Source of the DNA: Bacillota bacterium
GTDB lineage: Bacteria > Bacillota > Clostridia > Lachnospirales > Lachnospiraceae
Reading direction: 5' to 3'
DNA: 64,000 bases
Assembly: GCA_023392615.1 (NCBI GenBank)
Contig: JAEVYT010000030.1
Coordinates: 1-64,000 of the forward strand
A program made the translations under genes and the position numbers. Below, piece after piece: positions 35,111 to 43,802 of this stretch. The stretch's first letter is position 1. Each line of letters begins with the position of its first letter. Under the pieces are notes generated by a model, which did no database searches, had not been told where the DNA came from, and saw nothing but the letters and a program-made list of their open reading frames with translations.

Positions 35111-36847
35111 ATGATTAACTTAACAATAAACGGTCAAAAGGTTTCCGTAGAAGAAGGAAGTACAATCCTTGAAGCAGCAAGAAAATTAAAAATCAGAATA
35201 CCAACCCTTTGCCATCTTGACCTGCATGATATTCGCATGGTGAATCGAGGTGCATCCTGCCGTGTATGTGTGGTGGAAGTTGAGGGTAGAAGAAATCTTG
35301 CACCTTCCTGTGCAACACCGGTAGTGGAAGGAATGGTAATAAAAACAAATTCCTTAAGATGTATTCAGGCACGAAGAGTAGTGATTGAGTTGTTCCTGTC
35401 AAATCATCCAAAGGATTGTCTGGTTTGCGAGAAAAACCTTGGCTGCGAGCTCCAAGCATTGGCAGCAGAATATCATATCCGCGCGATAAAATATAAAGGC
35501 GAAAGAGCAAAGCATCCGAAGGATATATCCAGCCGAGCAATTATCAGAAACATGGATAAATGTATTATGTGCAGAAGATGTGAGACAATGTGTAACGAAG
35601 TTCAGACAGTTAACGTTCTCTCTGCAATCAATCGAGGCTTCGACACTTATATCGCTCCTTCCATGAATTTACCGATGCATGAATCCACCTGTGTATTCTG
35701 CGGACAATGTGTTGCAGTATGTCCTACTGCTGCTCTTACAGAAGTAAATCATGTCGCAAATGTATGGAATGCACTAAATGATTCGAAAAAATGTGTTGTT
35801 GTACAGACGGCTCCGGCGGTCAGAGTTGCACTTGGTGAAGAATTCGGTGCAAAGCCCGGAACCCGCGTTACCGGTAAAATGGTTAGCGCTCTACGCCAAC
35901 TTGGTTTTGATAAAGTCTTTGATACTGATTTTGCTGCGGATCTTACCATCATGGAGGAGGCAACGGAATTCATTCACCGCTTGAAGCATGGCGGTAAACT
36001 TCCGATCTTAACGAGCTGTTGTCCGGGATGGGTCAAATTCTTTGAGCATCAATTTAATGATATGTTAGATATCCCTTCTACAAGCAAATCTCCTCATGAG
36101 ATGTTTGGAGCAATCGCAAAGTCCTATTATGCGGAGAAGATGGGAATCGATCCGAAAGATATGGTAGTTGTATCCGTTATGCCATGTCTGGCGAAAAAAT
36201 ACGAAGCAGCAAGACCGGAATTATCCCATGACGGATTGCAGGATGTTGATGAAGTTATTACAACAAGAGAGCTAGCTCGTATGCTGAAAGAAGCAAACAT
36301 TGATTTGATGGAATTAGAGGAAGAAGATTTTGATAATCCACTTGGTGAATCAACCGGTGCGGGTGTTATCTTTGGTGCAACCGGTGGTGTAATTGAAGCT
36401 GCACTTCGAACCGCATACGAATTCCTAACCGGTAAAACATTGAAAAAGGTGGAATTCCATGACCTGCGAGGATTTGACGGTATCAAGGAAGCGGTAGTAA
36501 AAATTAATGATATGGATGTAAAAATCGCAGTAGCGCATGGTCTTGGTAATGCAAGAACACTGCTAGAAAATATCCGAGACGGCAAAGCAGATTATCATGC
36601 AATAGAAATTATGGCATGCCCCGGTGGTTGCATCGGAGGCGGCGGTCAACCTTATCATCACGGCAATATAGACATTCTGAAACAGCGTATGGAAGGAATT
36701 TATCGTGAGGACGAGGGCAAGAAGCTTCGTAAATCACACGAGAATCCTTATATTAAACAGCTTTATGATGAATATCTGGGTGAACCTTATGGTGAGAAGG
36801 CACATGAATTGCTTCATACGCATTATGTAAAGAGAAGAAAGATGTAA
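35111..36847 (+). CDS. hydA: [FeFe] hydrogenase catalytic subunit HydA
   Basis: 578 residues from ATG 35111; AGGGAGGGG lies upstream, and the longer in-frame start at 35042 overlaps hydB without need. N-terminal [2Fe-2S] (CHLDLHD, SCRVCVVE, C), His-ligated [4Fe-4S] (HPKDCLVCEKNLGC), two [4Fe-4S] (CIMCRRCETMC, CVFCGQCVAVCP), then the H-cluster motifs TSCCPGWVKF, MPCLAKKYEA and MACPGGCIGGGGQ. Produces H2 in the cytoplasm. With HydB and HydC it forms the trimeric bifurcating enzyme. Maturation HydF lies at 10.5 kb; HydE and HydG are outside the window. Confidence 0.97.
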   Translation: MINLTINGQKVSVEEGSTILEAARKLKIRIPTLCHLDLHDIRMVNRGASCRVCVVEVEGRRNLAPSCATPVVEGMVIKTNSLRCIQARRVVIELFLSNHPKDCLVCEKNLGCELQALAAEYHIRAIKYKGERAKHPKDISSRAIIRNMDKCIMCRRCETMCNEVQTVNVLSAINRGFDTYIAPSMNLPMHESTCVFCGQCVAVCPTAALTEVNHVANVWNALNDSKKCVVVQTAPAVRVALGEEFGAKPGTRVTGKMVSALRQLGFDKVFDTDFAADLTIMEEATEFIHRLKHGGKLPILTSCCPGWVKFFEHQFNDMLDIPSTSKSPHEMFGAIAKSYYAEKMGIDPKDMVVVSVMPCLAKKYEAARPELSHDGLQDVDEVITTRELARMLKEANIDLMELEEEDFDNPLGESTGAGVIFGATGGVIEAALRTAYEFLTGKTLKKVEFHDLRGFDGIKEAVVKINDMDVKIAVAHGLGNARTLLENIRDGKADYHAIEIMACPGGCIGGGGQPYHHGNIDILKQRMEGIYREDEGKKLRKSHENPYIKQLYDEYLGEPYGEKAHELLHTHYVKRRKM

Positions 36848-36940
36848 TAGAGGAAGTATATAATGGTACCCGGTAGTACCTGTTTTGAGAATGAGTAGGG
36901 GAAGAGATACTGATGAATAATTGAGTTTGAGTAGAGAACA

Positions 36941-36979
36941 AAGCCCCAAGAATGGCGTATTAAGCGGTTCTGGGGGCTT
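36941..36979 (+). terminator. Terminator of the hydrogenase operon
   Basis: AAGCCCC-A-AGAA pairs with TTCT-G-GGGGCTT, one mismatch, 15-base loop, then TTTCTTT. Confidence 0.75.
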
Positions 36980-37109
36980 TTCTTTGGGGTGTGATACCTT
37001 TTTGATAGCTGTTATGAGTATAAATCATTTAATATTTTACCATTCAAAGTTACTGAGATTTTGATGTGAGTAAATATGGTATTACAACTTCATACCATGT
37101 AAAAAATTG

Positions 37110-37138
37110 TTGTTTGGTAAAAAATGTTGTGTTAATAT
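37110..37138 (+). promoter_or_regulatory. Promoter ahead of the broken defence genes
   Basis: TTGTTT, 17 bp, TAATAT, about 53 bases before the ATG of the pseudogene at 37191. Fairly good match to sigma-A. Confidence 0.4.
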
Positions 37139-37190
37139 GATTTAAACTACAATAATTATTAATGTTTTTTGATGATAGAAGAGGTGAAAA

Positions 37191-37600
37191 ATGGCTTTAG
37201 ATTTAACAACATCACAAATTGATAGGCAAAATATTTTGAAACGATTTAGCAATTAGTGAAGTTCATAATCAAACGGGCTTACAAGGGGTAGTTTTTGAAG
37301 ATAATCAACCAAGATGTTCCCGGCATAAATGTCGGGAACATCAGTAATCGAACTTAGCAAATTGCAATATTAAGATTTAAAGTGTGTTTAAATATTGCAA
37401 TGTTACTTACTGAAAGTGAAAACGCTAAAGTTCTTCGTAAAATTATGCTGGATATTGTAATTGATTTTGTGAATCAAAAACAAGCGGATCAACAAAACAC
37501 ATTAAAAAGTGTGATCAGGATTTTATCAGTGCCTTTTTGCAGGAAGAAAATTATAGAAGAGAATTTACAGATGCTCTTCGCGAATTTTGAGCGAAGTTCT
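37191..37600 (+). pseudogene. Uncharacterised DNA-binding protein family, decayed
   Basis: Starts well (GAGGTG, then MALDLTTSQIDRQNIL) but shifts frame after about 18 codons to SEVHNQTGLQGVVFEDNQ. It loses the centre where a hairpin (GATGTTCCCG/CGGGAACATC, 37312-37341) now sits, resumes as LNIAMLLTES...MLDIVIDFVNQK at 37385, shifts again, and ends DFISAFLQEENYRREFTDALREF. These pieces, in order, match a family annotated as DNA-binding protein in bacterial defence neighbourhoods as I recall it. At least two frameshifts and an internal deletion make it non-functional. Confidence 0.65.
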
Positions 37601-37650
37601 GAGCAGAGTATATGCTGCTTAAGATAAAAAATAGAAGGGAACGGGGAGAA

Positions 37651-38166
37651 ATGATGGAAGAAACAATCAAAGTTGAAATAGAGGCACTCGATAGAATCAG
37701 TTTTGCATTACAGCAAAATCAGGTACCAGTTATCTATAAATTTGTAGTAGAAAATGTGAGTGAAAATTCTGTTGAAAATTTAACCATAAAGATAAGCTTT
37801 TCGCCTAAATTTGCGAATGAATACAACGGTTCTATTTCTGAAATTCAGCCAGGACAGAAAGTTGATTTTACTCCATTAAAGATTGTTCTTTTACCAGACT
37901 ATCTATTTGAATTATCTGAAAGAATAGTTGGGAATATCCATATTGAAATTATGTCAGAAGACAAGGTTATATATGATGATTATAAAGAATTAGAGGTTTT
38001 GCCGCACGATTACTGGCAGGGAGTATTTTTGATGCCAGAATTTCTTGCGGCATTTATTATGCCAAATCTTCCCAAGGTGATTGAAATTACAGCGAAGGCA
38101 GGAAAACATCTTCAAGATGATAAACAACAGTCTCCCAAAAAGTATCTATTATTTTGCAGGCTATGA
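37651..38166 (+). pseudogene. N-terminal fragment of a DUF4011-type helicase/nuclease
   Basis: About 171 residues from ATG 37651 (GGGGAGAA upstream). IEALDRISFALQQNQVPVI, ENLTIKISFSP, SEIQPGQKVDFT and MPEFLAAFIMPNLPKVIEI match the start of the large DUF4011/DUF3320 helicase proteins (over 1,500 residues) that occur in defence islands. After LQDDKQQSPKKY the homology stops and a stop codon follows; the helicase and nuclease parts are absent. In another frame 38155-38235 reads KREGVTDVEGTGHDTRRYLI, perhaps the tail of another lost gene joined here by deletion. Confidence 0.75.
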
Positions 38167-38384
38167 AGCGTGAAGGTGTAACTGATGTAGAAGGAACTGG
38201 ACATGATACAAGAAGGTATTTAATTGAGAAATAATCGTTGGACTAACTGGGACTATAATGTTGGGTAGTAAATATCTAAAAAGCATGAAAATAGATAACT
38301 TAAGATTGGACTAGAACAGAAATAATAGCACAAGAAGCTTAAATGTTATAAACACGACAATAAAACTTATTTTAGAGGGAAAAT

Positions 38385-39269
38385 ATGGAAGAATTAATTG
38401 TTAAACGAATATATGAAGAAGTATTTCTACATATACAACATAGTAATATTGACTTATTTTTATGTGGAGGTGCAAGTAGTAAAAAAAATATTTCCAGCAG
38501 AGATCAACTTAGAAACGGGTTAGAAAAAGATAAAAAGTTGTCCATATTTTATCCAGAGGATATGTTTATGGAACTTTTAAGTAGAAAGAAATATGATTTA
38601 TTTACATTGGAAAACTTTTTAGCGGAAAATAGTGATTTAATAATAATTGTATGTGAGAGTCCAGGCTCTTTTACAGAATTGGGTGCATTTACTAGCAATA
38701 AAAAAACATTAGACAAATTGGTGGTGCTAATTCAGAAGAAATATAAAAATGATAAAAGTTTTATTATGCAAGGTCCAGTTCAATATATTTACACTAATAA
38801 TAAAAAAAACGTTATTTTTTTCAATAATGATATGGACGATATGGTAAAAGAGGTTTATGCATATCTTAAATCAAAATATTGGTTTTATGGAAATAAGAAA
38901 TATACAAGAAAATATGGGAAATATACGAAAGAAATAGACTTGATATCAGGGCAGTTCTATTTTATACTATTATTGTTATTCTTTTATAATCGAATTGAAA
39001 TTAAAGAAATGAGTGAGACAATAAAAGGCATTTATCATGATAAGAAATTTGAATCTAGCCGTTTCGAAGTGATATATACAGCCGCTCTAAAACGATTATA
39101 TAAAGAAGGGATGCTTGTTAAAAATGTTGAAGATGAATTGAATTATTACGAACTAACACAAAAAGGTTATTACAATGTAAAAGCACTGTTGAAAGATGTT
39201 GTAATAGAGAACAGGGATCATATATTAAATGGAATAAGGCTAGATATTATTAATGCTCAATATTATTAG
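38385..39269 (+). CDS. Retron effector: deoxyribosyltransferase-like with winged helix
   Basis: 294 residues. The N-terminal ~170 residues look like a nucleoside deoxyribosyltransferase/N-glycosidase fold: DLFLCGGASSKK, then DLIIIVCESPGSFTELGAF at 84-102, with E98 a candidate catalytic Glu. The C-terminal ~110 residues are a winged helix (ALKRLYKEGMLVKNVEDELN..YELTQKGYYNVK). This two-part layout matches the St85/Ec86-type retron effectors, which attack nucleotides when phage disturbs the msDNA complex. GAGGGA is 5 bases before ATG. The stop codon lies inside the a1 repeat of the msr-msd RNA. Very AT-rich compared with the metabolic genes around it. Confidence 0.88.
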   Translation: MEELIVKRIYEEVFLHIQHSNIDLFLCGGASSKKNISSRDQLRNGLEKDKKLSIFYPEDMFMELLSRKKYDLFTLENFLAENSDLIIIVCESPGSFTELGAFTSNKKTLDKLVVLIQKKYKNDKSFIMQGPVQYIYTNNKKNVIFFNNDMDDMVKEVYAYLKSKYWFYGNKKYTRKYGKYTKEIDLISGQFYFILLLLFFYNRIEIKEMSETIKGIYHDKKFESSRFEVIYTAALKRLYKEGMLVKNVEDELNYYELTQKGYYNVKALLKDVVIENRDHILNGIRLDIINAQYY

Positions 39270-39454
39270 CACCATAATCTTAGAACGTTGCAGATACATA
39301 TTTATGTAGAAGTCTATGGGAGATGGTTCGTCTTCCTGAGTAAATTAACATGACCAGAGTTGGTCAAAACCATGGTGCTATTCCACGACAGTGAAATACC
39401 CCCATGGTTTTGACACAAAATATTTAAGGTAAGAAAGTGGTGCTAATAATTTGA
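39258..39454 (+). ncRNA. Retron msr-msd RNA
   Basis: a1 ATTATTAGCACCA (39262-39274) pairs perfectly with a2 TGGTGCTAATAAT (39438-39450). After a 3-base mismatch TCTTA/TAAGA pairs too, and TCAA/TTGA extends it outward with one bulge. The G at 39283 directly after TCTTA is the likely branching guanosine, placed as in Ec86. msr has hairpins TACAT/ATGTA (39295-39308) and GGGAGA/TCTTCC (39318-39336). msd is one long hairpin: GTCAAAACCATGG (39363-39375) pairs with CCATGGTTTTGAC (39402-39414), 13 bp perfect, topped by a smaller stem near CCAC/GTG. The msDNA would be roughly 60-75 nt; its ends are not predictable exactly. Confidence 0.88.
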
Positions 39455-40602
39455 AAGAATACAATAATAAAATGGTTTTAGAATCATTGGGATTGCCAAT
39501 GTTTCAGGATATTTCCACATTAGAAGAAGTTACTCGATTAACAGAAAAATTACTTTATTTTTTATCTAAAGAAAACGCAGAAGGTAGGTACATTTCATTT
39601 AAAATTAATAAGAAAGATGGAAATTTACGAGAAATAAATGCTCCGTGTGCTTCTTTGAAAATAATGCAAAGATGGATATTGCAAAATATTCTGTATAAAG
39701 TAAGAGTTTCGCAATATAGTATAGGATTTATAAAAAATGGAAAGGGTTCACCCTTAGTTTTATGTGCTGAAAGACATAAAAACAATTTATATATATTGAA
39801 AATGGATTTGAAAGATTTTTATCCGTCAATATGTAGATCTAAAGTATATAATCAATTTTTGCAATTAGGATATAACACATATGCAGCAAATTTAATTACA
39901 AACATGTGTATATTAGATGGAAAATTACCACAAGGTGCTGTTACTTCTCCATATTTAGCAAGTTTAGTATGCTATAAAATGGATGTAAGAATTGCAGGAT
40001 ATTGTAATAAAAGAGATATTGTTTATACTCGTTATGCGGATGACTTAACATTTTCTTGTGATAATCGTGATGAATTACATAAAATTTATGGAATGATAAA
40101 AAAGATAGTTGAAGATGAAGGATTTACCCTAAATCAAAAGAAAACACAATTTTTAACACCTAAGGGACATAAAAAAGTGGTAGGAGTTACAATAAATGAT
40201 GGAATGCTCAAAGCTTCGAAAGGGTTAAAAAGAAGTGTAAGAGCAATGATTCATTATCAGATTATAACAGGTGATTATACAAAAAATGAGCAAATAAGAG
40301 GGTATATTGCATATATAGATTCCATCGAAAAGAATTATAAGAAGAAAATTATTAAGTATGTCACGGAATATTGCCAAGATACAATAACTTTGTTTTCAGA
40401 TGCTGTTAAAGCATTCAATGCGAATAAGTTATTTAAAGAGATACCGGATATGGTTCAAAAAGATATATCATCGTTTGTTAAATGGGAAGATCAATCAGAT
40501 TATATGGATATGGTAATGTATGAAAGGGAAAGTTTTTTGGAAAAACATGGTATTATTGAATCGGATATAGAAGATGAATCAAATTTAGAGATGTTTGAGT
40601 AA
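39451..40602 (+). CDS. Retron reverse transcriptase
   Basis: 383 residues from TTG 39451; an ATG at 39472 is the alternative. Both have weak ribosome sites, and the TTG lies in the edge of the a2 repeat. Reverse-transcriptase motifs: LREINAPCASLKIMQRWI, LKMDLKDFYPSI (first Asp), LPQGAVTSPYLASLVCYKMD, and RYADDLTFS with Y195-A-D-D198. The retron region X is CAERH where NAxxH is usual, and region Y reads KKVVGVTIND where VTG is usual. It makes msDNA from the adjacent RNA and holds the effector silent. No maturase or endonuclease domain, so it is not a group II intron protein. Confidence 0.92.
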   Translation: MKEYNNKMVLESLGLPMFQDISTLEEVTRLTEKLLYFLSKENAEGRYISFKINKKDGNLREINAPCASLKIMQRWILQNILYKVRVSQYSIGFIKNGKGSPLVLCAERHKNNLYILKMDLKDFYPSICRSKVYNQFLQLGYNTYAANLITNMCILDGKLPQGAVTSPYLASLVCYKMDVRIAGYCNKRDIVYTRYADDLTFSCDNRDELHKIYGMIKKIVEDEGFTLNQKKTQFLTPKGHKKVVGVTINDGMLKASKGLKRSVRAMIHYQIITGDYTKNEQIRGYIAYIDSIEKNYKKKIIKYVTEYCQDTITLFSDAVKAFNANKLFKEIPDMVQKDISSFVKWEDQSDYMDMVMYERESFLEKHGIIESDIEDESNLEMFE

Positions 40603-40996
40603 TGTCGTCATTTTGTCAGCAAAATTATTCGAAAATCAATGGAAATGATGGAATATGTAGAATGAAAAAATAAAATATAGATCCCAAAGAACATATAAAA
40701 TACAACATATAGTACAAACAATCGAGTTTGAATAGTAAAGGGTAGTTTATTAAACAAGGATCAGGTTTAAGAATTTAATACTTCCTTAGCGAAAGGATCT
40801 GTTTGAAACAATTTATATTATTGAGAAATGTTTTCTTCTCATATTTATATTGTTTGATAACAAATCCTTTTATAATGTGTTATGAAGAAGAGAAAATTAA
40901 ACTAGTTTTCCATCACTTCCTACATTCCTATAAAATAGGGCACAATTACCCATACGGATTCATATATCCTTGCCACAAACTCCTTTTATATAATAA
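40603..40996. other. AT-rich spacer after the retron
   Basis: 394 bp without a supported gene. A 65-codon open frame at 40803 has no ribosome site and no recognisable protein. No terminator with a T-run is evident after the reverse transcriptase. Confidence 0.5.
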
Positions 40997-41026
40997 TTGA
41001 GTTTCTCGGTAAAACTATGGTAAAAT
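40997..41026 (+). promoter_or_regulatory. Promoter of the arabinose-linked AraC gene
   Basis: TTGAGT, 18 bp, TAAAAT, about 24 bases before the first possible start codon. Confidence 0.5.
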
Positions 41027-41049
41027 ATTGGTATTAGAGTAAGTCGATT

Positions 41050-42099
41050 ATGGAGTATGGGATGAAATTAAAACAATATTGCCTAGATATAATGAATAAC
41101 AATAATGAAGCGGTAAATGTCACTACCGAATTGGGACAACGTATCATGTGCCCCGAATATTCTGTTGACCATGTTGATGTTAAAACATTTCCTTTGAAAG
41201 AAAAGGAAGGGATATTCGTATTGTGGTGGAATATCAATGAAAAGGGAAGTCTATCTGCAACAATCAAACCGTATTCCCATCCCTTTACCTATCGCTGTGA
41301 ATTTGTACCGGATTTGAAAACACAATATCATACACACGATTATATTGAGCTAGCCTATATTGTGGAGGGTGAATTCAAACAAAGAATCATGGGTAAAGAT
41401 ATTCTGTTTAAACAAGGGGAGTTGTGCTTAATTGATAAGAATTGTCCTCATCAGGATTATCTTCAATCAAATAACAGTGTGATTTTATTTATTGGTCTTT
41501 CGAATGATGTATTCGATCAAGCCATGGTTGAGAATATAGAAGAGGAAAAACTGCTTGATTTTTTAAGAATGGCACTAATGAAGCAAAAAGATAACCATCA
41601 GTTTCTTCATTTTAAGCCCAAGGATCAGGGTAACAAACAGCTGGAGAGCTTGTTGCTTTTGTTACTGAAAGAATTAGACTTGAATGACGCAGCAGCGAAG
41701 TATATCTGCAAGGGACTAATTATCAGAGTTCTGCATAATCTTAGTACAAGATATGATTTCAGTCTTTCCAATGAACAACGTAAAAGAATGAATTGGTTGA
41801 TTTATCAGGAAATCATCGCTTACATTGAAGCAAATTATGCGACAATTACCGTAAAGGAGCTTGTGGCAAAATTTCATTTTAACGAAGATTATTATAATCG
41901 GTTGTTAAAGGATAAGCTCGGTATGACTTATCTGGAATATGTTCAGGATATCAGACTTAAGAATGCGCTCACACTTCTTAAGACTACAAAGCTTACTATT
42001 GATGAGGTGGCTGATCGAGTAGGGTATCAGAACAAAGGATATTTTTATAAAATCTTCGTAGAAAAGTATGGTGCAACTCCGGCTAAGTTTAGAAAATAA
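41050..42099 (+). CDS. AraC family regulator next to the arabinose genes
   Basis: 349 residues. N-terminal ~90 residues of unknown fold, a cupin (YHTHDYIELAYIVEGEFKQR, LIDKNCPHQD) that should bind a sugar, and a C-terminal AraC DNA-binding domain (IIAYIEANYATITVKELVAK, FHFNEDYYNRLLKDKLGMTY, ending GYFYKIFVEKYGATPAKFRK). The ATG at 41062 has a GGAG 6 bases before and is an equally good start. Immediately upstream of araA in the same direction, so it is the likely arabinose sensor and activator. Confidence 0.88.
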   Translation: MEYGMKLKQYCLDIMNNNNEAVNVTTELGQRIMCPEYSVDHVDVKTFPLKEKEGIFVLWWNINEKGSLSATIKPYSHPFTYRCEFVPDLKTQYHTHDYIELAYIVEGEFKQRIMGKDILFKQGELCLIDKNCPHQDYLQSNNSVILFIGLSNDVFDQAMVENIEEEKLLDFLRMALMKQKDNHQFLHFKPKDQGNKQLESLLLLLLKELDLNDAAAKYICKGLIIRVLHNLSTRYDFSLSNEQRKRMNWLIYQEIIAYIEANYATITVKELVAKFHFNEDYYNRLLKDKLGMTYLEYVQDIRLKNALTLLKTTKLTIDEVADRVGYQNKGYFYKIFVEKYGATPAKFRK

Positions 42100-42263
42100 A
42101 GAATACGGTCAACGACCTCCGTAATCAAATGATATTGAAGTAGGAATAGGTAACTTTTTGAGATGAATAGTAGGATGGCGCAATTGTAGCCAAACAAGCT
42201 ATAAAATACAATATTACCAGAGGTATAACTACAATATTGTTGGATGATAGGAGGTATTTTTCT

Positions 42264-43760
42264 ATGTTACCATGTAAAAGATATCAATTCTGGTTTGCAA
42301 CCGGATCACAGTCACTTTACGGAGAGGAGTGCTTGAAGGTAGTTGCGGAGCATTCACAGAGAATGGTGGAAGGCTTGAATGCGTCCGGACTTTTGCCTTT
42401 CGAGGTGGTTTGGAAGCCAACACTAATCAGCAATGAATCCATAAGAAAGTTATTTAACGATGCAAATTCGGATGAAAATTGTGCTGGAGTTATCACTTGG
42501 ATGCATACATTTTCTCCTGCCAAATCATGGATTCTTGGGTTGCAGGAGTATAGAAAACCATTACTTCATCTACATACACAATTTAACAGAGAGATACCGT
42601 ATGATACGATTGATATGGACTTTATGAATACGAATCAGTCAGCACATGGCGATCGAGAATTCGGACATATCGTTAGTCGTATGGGAATTGAAAGAAAAGT
42701 AGTAGTCGGTTATTGGGAGGACAATACGGTTCAATCACGTATTGCACAGTGGATGATCACCGCAATCGGAATTATTGAGAGTAGTCACATCCGTGTCCTT
42801 CGTGTAGGTGACAATATGCGTAACGTTGCAGTTACGGAAGGCGATAAGGTAGAAGCACATATCAAGTTTGGATGGGAAATCGATGCTTATAATATCACCG
42901 ATATTGCAGAATATGTGCAGCAGGTATCACAGGGTGATATCAGTGCATTAGTTGATGAATATTATGACAAATATGACATTCTTTTAGAAGGCAGAGATCC
43001 GAAGGAATTTAGGGAGCATGTTGCGGTTCAGGCTGGAATTGAAATAGGCTTTGAAAAATTCTTAGAAGAGAAGAACTATCATGCTATCGTTACAAATTTT
43101 GAAGTGTTATCTGGTTTAAATCAGCTTCCGGGTTTGGCAATTCAACGTTTAATGGAAAAAGGATATGGATTTGGCGGAGAGGGTGACTGGAAGACAGCAG
43201 CCATGGTTCGTTTAATGAAGCTGATGACACAAGGAATTAAGAATGCAAAGGGAACTTCCTTTATGGAGGATTACACCTATCATCTCGCTCCAGGTAAGGA
43301 AGGAATTCTACAAGCGCATATGTTAGAGGTATGTCCATCAATCGCAGATAATAAGGTTGGTATTAAGGTTTCACCTTTAAGTATGGGTAACCGCGAAGAT
43401 CCGGCAAGATTGGTATTTACATCAAAGGCAGGTCATGGTGTGGCAACTTCCTTAATTGATTTAGGTAACCGCTTCCGATTGATTATCAATGATGTTGAAT
43501 GTATCAAGCAGGAGGAGGCGATGCCAAAGCTTCCGGTTGCATCGGCATTCTGGCGCCCGGAACCTGATCTAATGACCGGTGCAGAAGCATGGATTCTGGC
43601 TGGTGGAGCTCACCATACTGCATTCTCCTATGATCTGAATGCGGAACAGATGTGTGATTGGGCAGCAGCAATGGGAATTGAGGCGGTACTAATTGATAAG
43701 ACTACAACAATTAGAAATTTTAAGAACGAATTAAAATGGAATTCAATTGCATTTAAATAA
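42264..43760 (+). CDS. araA: L-arabinose isomerase
   Basis: 498 residues, full length, from ATG 42264 (GATAGGAGG 9 bases upstream). Converts L-arabinose to L-ribulose with Mn2+. Signatures: FWFATGSQSLYGEECL at the N-terminus, GVITWMHTFSPAKSWI, LLHLHTQFNREIPYDTIDMD, EGDWKTAAMVRLMK, and ILAGGAHHTAFSYDLNAEQM with the active-site His pair. Forms an operon with araD 42 bases downstream. A 160-bp leader separates it from the AraC gene. Confidence 0.97.
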   Translation: MLPCKRYQFWFATGSQSLYGEECLKVVAEHSQRMVEGLNASGLLPFEVVWKPTLISNESIRKLFNDANSDENCAGVITWMHTFSPAKSWILGLQEYRKPLLHLHTQFNREIPYDTIDMDFMNTNQSAHGDREFGHIVSRMGIERKVVVGYWEDNTVQSRIAQWMITAIGIIESSHIRVLRVGDNMRNVAVTEGDKVEAHIKFGWEIDAYNITDIAEYVQQVSQGDISALVDEYYDKYDILLEGRDPKEFREHVAVQAGIEIGFEKFLEEKNYHAIVTNFEVLSGLNQLPGLAIQRLMEKGYGFGGEGDWKTAAMVRLMKLMTQGIKNAKGTSFMEDYTYHLAPGKEGILQAHMLEVCPSIADNKVGIKVSPLSMGNREDPARLVFTSKAGHGVATSLIDLGNRFRLIINDVECIKQEEAMPKLPVASAFWRPEPDLMTGAEAWILAGGAHHTAFSYDLNAEQMCDWAAAMGIEAVLIDKTTTIRNFKNELKWNSIAFK

Positions 43761-43802
43761 AACATGACTGGAGAAAATATTGTTATAGAAAGAAGGATAC
43801 CG

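Noticed and set aside
36127..36585. 152-residue open frame opposite hydA
   Set aside because: A shadow of the conserved H-cluster domain; serine-rich composition is typical of reverse-complement coding.
39451..40602. Group II intron maturase or diversity-generating reverse transcriptase
   Set aside because: No maturase X domain or HNH region follows the polymerase, no intron domain V is seen, and no template/variable repeat pair is evident. The a1/a2 repeats and the effector fit a retron.
40803..41000. 65-residue open frame after the retron
   Set aside because: No ribosome site, composition of spacer DNA and no recognisable protein.
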